A model generated the notes under the pieces. The model was given only the letters and a program-made list of their open reading frames with translations. It had not been told where the DNA came from and ran no database searches. 12,165 nt of DNA. Source: CAYMCV01 sp964389005. GTDB lineage: Bacteria > Bacillota > Clostridia > Lachnospirales > Lachnospiraceae. Position numbers and translations under genes: made by a program. The first letter of the stretch is position 1. Each line of letters opens with the position of its first letter. Location of the stretch: the NCBI GenBank assembly GCA_964389005.1, contig CAYMCV010000072.1, forward strand, positions 1 to 12,165. The letters are read 5' to 3'. Shown one piece after another: positions 7,147 through 12,165 of this stretch.

Positions 7147-8299
7147 GTGTCTTTTCCTTAGGGGCAAGGCTCTTACGTCGTACCTTGTCTTCATACATGC
7201 GTGCGTCCGCATCTTCAAAAAACTGCGTTGCGTTCGGATGCTTTTTCGGAACAAAGATAGCATAACCCATACTGAGCGACAGTCGATATGGGAAATTGGC
7301 ATCTTCGTTTTCGATATCCAACTGCTCATCAATGTGTGAGGAGAATTCTTCAATTTCCGTTTCGGTCTTACGACGACCGAGAATGACGAATTCATCCCCA
7401 CCGATACGTGCAAGGATGTCGCCCTGACGGCAGGAACGCTTCGGCGCCGAAGATATGCGAACCAGTGCTTCATCACCGGATTTGTGGCCGAATTGATCAT
7501 TGATGGATTTGAAATTGTTGGCATCCATCATCATCAAAAAGAGGTGATCTTTGGCGTCATGCATAGCGATGCGTTGTGCCAGATTTCGTTCGAAGGAACG
7601 TCGATTGTTGAGTCCGGTCAAATTGTCTGTGGTAATCAGTGCGGATAGCCTGTGGACGAAAATAAACAGGAGCGCAATCGAAAGACTTACAGGCATAATG
7701 GAAACACCGAAGAATAGGAACTGCACCAATACGCCGATGGCCGGCGGAATCATAAAAAGGAGTAACGAATATGCGTCTTTTCGCTGTACAGGATCCTTGG
7801 TGGGAGCAATGCGTAGTGTCAGAATCAATGTATACAGTAAGAATAAGGCATTGTAAATGACATAGATATAGTAGAAATCGCCTCGGTGATAAACATAATC
7901 TTGATCAATATAGAAGAAGAAACCGAAATAAATGTTAAAAATCATCGCAATAAGAAATAAGAGCCAGTAACCGAGGTAGCAATAGTATCGCTTGTGGGTA
8001 TTGGTTTTACCAAGCAATCGCCAATCGCAATAAAAAGCCCATGACAGAACAATTGTGGCTGCAGACAGGAAACAGATAAACTGTGCGACATAGAAAACAA
8101 ACGATAAAAACGGAGAGTGCGTACCGTCGAGATACCAAGTCATGGCATCCGTAACCGTCAGGATAATATTGCTCCACAACAAAGCGTCGAAAATGAATTG
8201 TTCAAAACGATCGCGTCCGTTTAATCTTCCGTAGATAAAAATTACAAGCACCAGTGATAATCCCACCAAGTCCAAACTGCAATTGGCGTAAGTAGTCAT
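7124..8299 (-). CDS. Membrane-anchored diguanylate cyclase (GGDEF)
   Basis: A 391-residue protein. The N-terminal 216 residues hold about seven hydrophobic segments (roughly 8-24, 36-51, 65-90, 108-131, 142-163, 177-197, 200-216), resembling a polytopic sensor of unknown ligand. The cyclase domain follows directly: TTDNLTGLNNRRSF (223-236), MMMDANNFKSINDQFGH (256-272), and GGDEF at 300-304, with the inhibitory site RQGD at 291-294 intact. It should therefore make c-di-GMP and be product-inhibited, unlike the neighbouring REC-GGDEF protein. The SMGYAIF strand (343-349) and DARMYEDK (365-372) complete the domain. The ATG at 8299 follows a GGTGAGG-like site. It converges on the REC-GGDEF gene with overlapping 3' ends. 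The signal is unknown. Confidence 0.92.
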   Translation of the reverse strand: MTTYANCSLDLVGLSLVLVIFIYGRLNGRDRFEQFIFDALLWSNIILTVTDAMTWYLDGTHSPFLSFVFYVAQFICFLSAATIVLSWAFYCDWRLLGKTNTHKRYYCYLGYWLLFLIAMIFNIYFGFFFYIDQDYVYHRGDFYYIYVIYNALFLLYTLILTLRIAPTKDPVQRKDAYSLLLFMIPPAIGVLVQFLFFGVSIMPVSLSIALLFIFVHRLSALITTDNLTGLNNRRSFERNLAQRIAMHDAKDHLFLMMMDANNFKSINDQFGHKSGDEALVRISSAPKRSCRQGDILARIGGDEFVILGRRKTETEIEEFSSHIDEQLDIENEDANFPYRLSLSMGYAIFVPKKHPNATQFFEDADARMYEDKVRRKSLAPKEKTLNLPLES

Positions 8300-8355
8300 G
8301 ACGTCCTCACCCCCGGCTATTTCCGTGTCGTATACATGAATGATTGTCCAATTTC

Positions 8356-8384
8356 AGTATACGATGAAAAAGAACAAACTACAA
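8356..8384 (-). promoter_or_regulatory. Candidate promoter for the membrane diguanylate cyclase
   Basis: On the minus strand TTGTAG (8384-8379) and TATACT (8361-8356) are spaced by exactly 17 bp. Initiation would give a leader of about 50 bases before the ATG at 8299. The -10 matches consensus at five of six positions, while the -35 is weaker. Confidence 0.5.
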
Positions 8385-8435
8385 TAAAAACATAGTTTTT
8401 CAGTATTAAGAATACTTTATTTTGGGTGTTTTAAA

Positions 8436-8456
8436 TCGTTTTTAAGATAAAAATCG
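8436..8456. repeat. Imperfect inverted repeat between the divergent promoters
   Basis: CGTTTTTA (8437-8444), AGA, then TAAAAATCG (8448-8456) form an AT-rich near-palindrome. It sits about 10 bp upstream of the -35 of the T-box promoter. It could be an operator or an UP-type element, or just AT-rich promoter DNA. Confidence 0.3.
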
Positions 8457-8465
8457 AAAAGATTA

Positions 8466-8494
8466 TTGACAATGAATGAAAATCTGATTATAGT
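8466..8494 (+). promoter_or_regulatory. Strong housekeeping promoter of the T-box leader
   Basis: TTGACA (8466-8471) is a perfect -35, separated by 17 bp from TATAGT (8489-8494), a five-of-six -10. Transcription should begin near 8500. The promoter itself looks strong, so control is expected at the riboswitch. Confidence 0.85.
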
Positions 8495-8507
8495 TAGGAA
8501 CTAAGCA

Positions 8508-8523
8508 GGGTTTTATAGAACCC
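8508..8523 (+). other. Small hairpin at the 5' end of the T-box transcript
   Basis: GGGTT (8508-8512) pairs with AACCC (8519-8523) around the loop TTATAG. It lies between the predicted start site and stem I. The 11 bases GGTTTTATAGA here recur exactly in the T-box terminator hairpin at 8769-8779. Confidence 0.5.
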
Positions 8524-8537
8524 GACCATAAATAAAT

Positions 8538-8794
8538 GCGATGAAGGAATTATGTTTCGTTTGGATGTTTCAGAGAGTCGGCGGGTGGTGCAAGCCGATG
8601 CAGAAGAACGAGTACAGTCTCACTCCTGAGCAGAATTTCCGAAACCGAGAGGAAAGTAAGAAATTACGGAAGCCCCGTTATCATGGCAGCAGATATGAAA
8701 GTATCCGGCATAAGAGACTGTTTATACAGTAATTTGGGTGGTACCGCGGTAATGTTTATCGTCCCTAAGGTTTTATAGACCTTAGGGATTTTTT
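8538..8794 (+). ncRNA. T-box riboswitch, predicted tRNA-Leu (CTC specifier)
   Basis: The leader has the full T-box order. The stem I base is GC plus AGGA (8538-8539, 8545-8548) pairing TCCT plus GC (8624-8627, 8630-8631), with GATGA and GA left as the kink-turn bulges. AGAGAG lies at 8572-8577. A distal hairpin TCGGC/GCCGA (8578-8582, 8594-8598) carries GGGTGGTGCAA in its loop. The T-box sequence GGGTGGTACCGCG is at 8736-8748. In the 3' side of the specifier loop, CTC (8619-8621) is the only well-placed triplet followed by the conserved purine (A8622), giving leucine. TGGT (8739-8742) would pair with an ACCA tRNA end, which fits the A discriminator of tRNA-Leu. A hairpin ACTGT-TTAT-ACAGT (8717-8730) precedes the T-box, as stem III usually does. 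Class assignment is secure; the codon call is a reasoned inference. Uncharged tRNA-Leu would favour antitermination and expression of the downstream genes. Confidence 0.93.
8762..8794 (+). terminator. T-box intrinsic terminator
   Basis: TCCCTAAGGT (8762-8771) and ACCTTAGGGA (8779-8788) form a perfect 10-bp stem with loop TTTATAG, followed by six T. Its 5' arm includes the CCC that the antiterminator would pair with GGG at 8736-8738, so the two structures exclude each other. Confidence 0.92.
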
Positions 8795-8817
8795 ATTTCA
8801 ATTTTTATTTGAATGGA

Positions 8818-8822
8818 AGGAG
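8818..8822 (+). promoter_or_regulatory. Ribosome binding site setting the start of the LeuA-like gene
   Basis: AGGAG lies 7 bp before the ATG at 8830. It favours this start over the in-frame TTG at 8809, which has no site of its own and would begin upstream of this Shine-Dalgarno. Confidence 0.85.
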
Positions 8823-8829
8823 AAATGCT

Positions 8830-10251
8830 ATGAAAAAGATTATGATTGCTGACATGACAATACGAGAAAGCGTTGTAAAATCTGACATTTCCATGAGCTT
8901 TAAGGAGAAACTCGAGGTTGCAAAACAACTCGAGAAATTAAAAGTGGATGTTATTGAAATGCCGGAAATTACAGATGACAAGGCAGATGCGCTATTACTC
9001 AAATCACTTGTTCCGGTAATCAAAAACAGCATTTTGTCCGTGAATGTCGGCAGAGACAAGGCAAATGTGCAAACGTCATGGAGTATATTGGAAGGCGCGG
9101 CACATCCGAGGTTATGTATTGCGATTCCAACATCTCCCGTGCAGATGGAATATGTTTGCGGTAAAAAACCGCAAAAAGTGGCGGAATTGATAGAGGAACA
9201 AATCAAAGAAGCAAAAAAATACTGCAAAGACGTCGAGTTTAGCGCAATTGATGCAACGAGAAGCGAAGAAGAATTTCTGCAAGACACAGTGAAGCGTGCG
9301 ATTGCAGCCGGTGCGACCATCATCAATTTCTGTGATTCCGCCGGTGTCATGTTACCGGATGAATTCCGTCAATTCATGATAGGGATGTACGATAAAATTC
9401 CGGAACTATCGACGGTTACGGTCTCTGCAGAGTGCAGTGATGAATTAAAAATGGCTGTAGCCAATGCATTCTCAGCTGCCGCAGTCGGGGCAACACAGAT
9501 TAAGACTACAATAAGCGGCCAAGACGCGCCGATGCTCCAAACGGTTGCACATGCGATGACCATGCGTGGCGAGACCTGCGGTATGCAGTGCAGTGTCAGA
9601 ACAACGGAATTGCAGCGTGCCATCAAGCAGATGTCATGGCTTTCACCGGCTAAGAAGGACGGAAGAACACTGTTCGAAGGTATTTCGGCAGCAGAAGAAA
9701 ATAAAGACATGCGACTCAATGAGAATGCAGTAATTACGGAAGTAATTGCGGCTGTAAAGTCCCTTGGATATGAACTGTCGGATGACGATAATGCCAAGGT
9801 TTATGAGGAGTTTTCACGTGTTGCGAAGAAGAAAGATGTCGGAGTCAAAGAACTCGAGGCCATCATTGCAACAGCGGCATTACAGGTTCCGCCGACGTAT
9901 CGTTTGGTTGATTTTGTAATTAACAGCGGTAACATCATTACGCCGACCGCAAACATCACACTTGAGAAGAACAAAACGCTGCTTCGTGGCTTGAGTTCGG
10001 GCGACGGTCCGATTGAGGCGGCATTTGAAGCCATCGGAACGGTCATTGGTCATCACTACGAACTTGATGATTTCCAGATTCAATCCGTAACGGAGGGCAG
10101 CGAGGCTGTCGGCGCAGCCCTGGTTAAGATTCGCAGCAACGGTAGATTATTTTCCGGCAACGGTGTTTCCACGGATATCATCGGCGCCAGCATTCGTGCT
10201 TACTTAAACGCCGTAAACAAAGTGGTTTATGAAGAAAAATCCGATAAATAA
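8830..10251 (+). CDS. LeuA/HMGL-like protein with lost metal site and intact isopropylmalate-synthase regulatory domain
   Basis: A 473-residue relative of 2-isopropylmalate synthase, close to that family's usual size. The N-terminal TIM barrel is recognisable: IADMTIRES (6-14) for the FDTTLRDG element, KLEVAKQLEKLKVDVIEMPE (27-46), EFSAIDATRSEEEFL (136-150) and INFCDSAGVMLPDEF (165-179). The metal site is altered. The HxHNDLG motif reads ECSDELK (201-207), so both ligand histidines are gone. The NGxGERAGN motif reads SGQDAPMLQ (229-237), and the Asp of TLRDG is Glu13. Only Asp8 of the usual ligands remains. The C-terminal LeuA dimer/regulatory domain (about 357-470) is well kept: SGDGPIEAAFEAIG, VTEGSEAVGAALVKI, STDIIGASIRAYLNAVNK. 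The T-box lies immediately upstream, and the isomerase-like gene follows after 35 bp. It may be a divergent enzyme or a leucine-responsive non-catalytic protein. Standard LeuA activity seems unlikely; nothing indicates gene decay, since the frame is intact. Confidence 0.85.
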   Translation: MKKIMIADMTIRESVVKSDISMSFKEKLEVAKQLEKLKVDVIEMPEITDDKADALLLKSLVPVIKNSILSVNVGRDKANVQTSWSILEGAAHPRLCIAIPTSPVQMEYVCGKKPQKVAELIEEQIKEAKKYCKDVEFSAIDATRSEEEFLQDTVKRAIAAGATIINFCDSAGVMLPDEFRQFMIGMYDKIPELSTVTVSAECSDELKMAVANAFSAAAVGATQIKTTISGQDAPMLQTVAHAMTMRGETCGMQCSVRTTELQRAIKQMSWLSPAKKDGRTLFEGISAAEENKDMRLNENAVITEVIAAVKSLGYELSDDDNAKVYEEFSRVAKKKDVGVKELEAIIATAALQVPPTYRLVDFVINSGNIITPTANITLEKNKTLLRGLSSGDGPIEAAFEAIGTVIGHHYELDDFQIQSVTEGSEAVGAALVKIRSNGRLFSGNGVSTDIIGASIRAYLNAVNKVVYEEKSDK

Positions 10252-10286
10252 CAGTTTGATTTGACAGCAATGAACGGAGGAACGTT

Positions 10287-11171
10287 ATGAAATTATCATT
10301 CAGCACCAATGGTTGGGACGCTTTTAACTGGACCGATTTCTATACCATGGCAAAAGACTTACAATTCGCAGGAATTGAGATTCATGATATCAAGAAGGAA
10401 ATTTTTTCAGGTAAAAATAAACCTTTTAATGAAGAAAATATTGTTGAGACCTCGCGAAAACTGGCGCAGATTGAACTTGCAATTTCCTGTATCGATACCA
10501 CCTGCGATTTGGCGGATGCAGACAGAATCGAAGAAAATGTGGCAGAGATTGAGGAGAGAATCGAACAGGCACGTATACTGAAATGTACCAATGTGCGCTT
10601 GCGTGCGGGAAAAAACGCCGCGGATACCGCAGTTTGTGACGACGCTGTCATTGCGTGTATTCAGAGAACATATCGCACTGCCGATAATGCGGGTGTGTCT
10701 CTTTTAATTGAAACTGTAGGTGCCTATGCGGATACCGGACGTTTACGCAATGTTCTGAATGTATTTGCAAGAGATAATGTTGCGGCATTGTGGGATTTCC
10801 ATCATACTTACCGCATCGGAGGAGAAGCGACCGAGACATCGATACAAAACCTTGGTGCTTATGTAAAACACGTACATGTCAAGGATTCGGAAGTGACAGA
10901 CTCTACGATCAATTACTGTTTGTTGGGTGAAGGAACACTGCCGATGGACGAACTGATGAATGCGCTTCGTTCAATTAATTATGAGGGCTTCATTTCGTTG
11001 GAATGGATTCCGGCATGGATGGAAGAAATCGGCGATCCGGGAATTGTGTTCCCGCATTTTGTGAATTATATGAACCGCTACGAGAAGCAGACGATGGGAT
11101 CAGCGAAACGTTTGTATCGCAACAAAGCCGGTAATGGGCGATTTGTATGGGAAAAAGAGAATCATCGATAA
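10287..11171 (+). CDS. Sugar phosphate isomerase/epimerase-like TIM-barrel protein
   Basis: A 294-residue protein of the xylose-isomerase-like/AP-endonuclease-2 TIM-barrel superfamily, which includes IolE, IolI and hydroxypyruvate isomerases. It opens with KLSFSTNGWD (2-11). Candidate metal ligands follow barrel order: Glu142 in LLIETVG, Asp170 with His172/His173 in LWDFHHTYR, His195/His197 and Asp200 in VKHVHVKDSE, and Glu239 in FISLEW. These match the E-D-H-E pattern of active members, so unlike its upstream neighbour it looks catalytically competent. The C-terminal 35 residues are basic and polar, ending near ENHR. The GGAGG site is 6 bp before the ATG. It lies 35 bp after the LeuA-like gene and overlaps the next gene by 38 bp, indicating co-transcription and probable translational coupling. 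The substrate cannot be told from sequence. Confidence 0.88.
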   Translation: MKLSFSTNGWDAFNWTDFYTMAKDLQFAGIEIHDIKKEIFSGKNKPFNEENIVETSRKLAQIELAISCIDTTCDLADADRIEENVAEIEERIEQARILKCTNVRLRAGKNAADTAVCDDAVIACIQRTYRTADNAGVSLLIETVGAYADTGRLRNVLNVFARDNVAALWDFHHTYRIGGEATETSIQNLGAYVKHVHVKDSEVTDSTINYCLLGEGTLPMDELMNALRSINYEGFISLEWIPAWMEEIGDPGIVFPHFVNYMNRYEKQTMGSAKRLYRNKAGNGRFVWEKENHR

Positions 11172-11758
11172 AACATTTCCTCAGGTCTTAGACAGAATGG
11201 TGGAGGAGTTTCCGGATCAGTATGCGTTCCGTTACACAACATTGAACTACACAAGGACTTATTCCGAATTTCGTGATGATGTGGATGAGTTTGCACGCTC
11301 TTTGATTGCACTCGGTGTCAAAGCCGGTACACATGTGGCAATTTGGGCTACAAATGTACCGCAATGGTATCTGGCATTCTGGGCATCCACCAAAATCGGT
11401 GCCGTACTGGTTACGGTCAATACCGCATATAAAATTCACGAGGCAGAATATTTACTTCGCAATTCCGACACCCATACTTTGATTATGATTGACGGATACC
11501 GTGATTCAAATTATGTAGAAATCATGAACGAGCTTTGCCCGGAATTGAAAACACATACGGCGGGAAAGGCACTGCACACGAAACGTTTACCGTTTTTACG
11601 TCATATCATTAATGTTACATCCAGACAGCCGGGATGTTTGACATGGAATGACGCGCTGGAACTTGCGAGCCAGGTTCCGATTGAAGAAGTTTACAGACGA
11701 GCATCGCTGGTTGATAAGGATGATGTTTGCAACATGCAGTATACCTCGGGAACGACAG
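11134..11758 (+). CDS. AMP-forming acyl-CoA synthetase-like protein, N-terminal part (interrupted by assembly gap)
   Basis: The first 208 residues of an ANL-superfamily adenylating enzyme, which activates a carboxylic acid with ATP and usually passes it to CoA. Visible are TFPQVLDRMVEEFPDQYAF (14-32), TYSEF (42-46), IWATNVPQWYLAFWASTKIGAVLVTVN (70-96) and the start of the P-loop motif, MQYTSGTT (201-208), where the N-run begins. The motif sits near residue 203, as expected for about 550-residue members. The start at 11134 lies within the isomerase gene and has a weak ribosome site, so translation may be coupled. The other in-frame ATG, at 11197, would cut into the conserved N-terminus. Residues about 140-190 (KTHTAGKALHTKRLPFL) fit the family linker. 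The 3' part of this gene may or may not be the fragment after the gap. The substrate is unknown. Confidence 0.88.
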
Positions 11759-11768
11759 NNNNNNNNNN
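11759..11768. other. Assembly gap (10 N)
   Basis: Ten unresolved bases interrupt an acyl-CoA synthetase-like reading frame. The frame before the gap and the frame after it differ by one register at this spacing, and both sides encode DDVCNMQYTSGTT. The run of N is therefore a placeholder of unknown true length, not a measured 10-base gap. Confidence 0.97.
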
Positions 11769-12165
11769 ATGGCGGAACATGTCAAACCTGATGACGTATG
11801 CAATATGCAGTATACTTCCGGGACGACGGGCTTCCCCAAAGGTGTAATGCTGACACATTACAATGTAGTGAATGACGGCAAATGCATCGGTGACCGCATG
11901 GATTTATCCACGGCGGACCGCATGATGATTCAGGTTCCCATGTTCCATTGCTTCGGTATGGTACTGGCGATGACGGCATCCATGACACACGGTGTGACGT
12001 TATCACCGATTCCTTATTTTTCAACCAAAGCATCACTCGCTTGTATCAATCAGGAGAGAATTACCTGTTTCCACGGGGTTCCGACGATGTTCATTGCGAT
12101 GTTGGAACATGAAGATTTCCCCAAGACGGATTTCTCCTACATGCGTACGGGAATTATGGCGGGAA
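11769..12165 (+). CDS. AMP-forming acyl-CoA synthetase-like fragment, partial at both ends
   Basis: An open frame of 132 codons runs from the gap to the window end without a stop. It reads AEHVKPDDVCNMQYTSGTTG and then FPKGVMLTHYNVV, the complete P-loop motif of adenylating enzymes. It continues with IQVPMFHCFGMVLAMTASM and the HGVPTMFIAML segment (about residues 102-112), both typical of medium/long-chain acyl-CoA synthetase-like proteins. The initial ATG at 11769 is internal to the fold, because about 195 residues should precede this motif, so it is not a true start. It starts upstream of the point where the pre-gap fragment ended, so the two pieces overlap in protein space. They carry seven silent differences in 40 bases. 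It is either the same gene from another strain or a second tandem paralogue. Confidence 0.85.
   Translation, partial: MAEHVKPDDVCNMQYTSGTTGFPKGVMLTHYNVVNDGKCIGDRMDLSTADRMMIQVPMFHCFGMVLAMTASMTHGVTLSPIPYFSTKASLACINQERITCFHGVPTMFIAMLEHEDFPKTDFSYMRTGIMAG

Noticed and set aside
8402..8416. AGTATT-AAG-AATACT inverted repeat as a terminator
   Set aside because: It is a short AT-only stem between two divergent promoters with no gene ending nearby; it may be chance or an operator half, but nothing supports termination.
8541..8732. 63-codon open frame on the plus strand before the LeuA-like gene
   Set aside because: It lies entirely inside the T-box stem I to stem III region, has no family resemblance and no separate ribosome site; the RNA structure explains this sequence.
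11134..11847. One continuous reading frame through the N-run
   Set aside because: After the gap the homologous protein is in another frame starting at 11769; the continuation in the first frame (with a stop near 11847) has no similarity to the family and comes only from the placeholder gap length.
1..12165. CRISPR arrays, tRNA or rRNA genes, insertion sequences
   Set aside because: No regularly spaced repeats, tRNA cloverleaf-type segments, transposase-like proteins or terminal inverted repeats were seen on reading both strands.

Overview
The window looks like a piece of a draft or metagenome-assembled scaffold from a Bacillota/Clostridia bacterium, most likely of the Lachnospiraceae type. 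The signs are strong AGGAGG-type ribosome binding sites, moderate GC content, a T-box riboswitch, a DegV family protein, and hybrid histidine kinase and GGDEF architectures typical of that group. The species cannot be named from the sequence. A run of 10 N lies at 11759-11768.

Layout. (1) Positions 2-538 hold the 3' part of a PadR-type regulator, closed by a clear intrinsic terminator. (2) Positions 636-1319 encode a RibD C-terminal/dihydrofolate-reductase-like oxidoreductase. (3) Positions 1396-7146 hold four tightly spaced plus-strand genes: a maltose/galactoside-type O-acetyltransferase, a 916-residue membrane hybrid histidine kinase (kinase, degenerate receiver, true receiver, HPt), a DegV fatty-acid-binding protein, and a receiver-GGDEF protein with a second, degenerate GGDEF-like domain. 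(4) A membrane diguanylate cyclase on the minus strand (8299-7124) converges on this group and overlaps its last gene by 23 bp. (5) A 530-bp intergenic region holds a minus-strand promoter, a near-consensus plus-strand promoter and a complete T-box leader whose best specifier codon is CTC (Leu). (6) The T-box leads into a LeuA-like protein that has lost the usual metal-binding residues, a TIM-barrel sugar-phosphate isomerase/epimerase-like protein, and an AMP-forming acyl-CoA synthetase-like gene interrupted by the assembly gap.

How the genes may work together. The left half is a c-di-GMP signalling locus. The HPt of the hybrid kinase is a natural phosphodonor for the receiver of the response-regulator cyclase, and no EAL or HD-GYP phosphodiesterase is present. 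The right half looks like a transcription unit induced by uncharged tRNA-Leu. It pairs an isopropylmalate-synthase-derived protein that keeps its leucine-type regulatory domain with an isomerase-like TIM barrel and an acyl-activating enzyme. This does not match the standard leuABCD pathway and is the most interesting part of the window. The sequence across the gap encodes the same 13-residue motif twice with seven synonymous differences, so the ligase region should be read as two gene fragments, not one gene.
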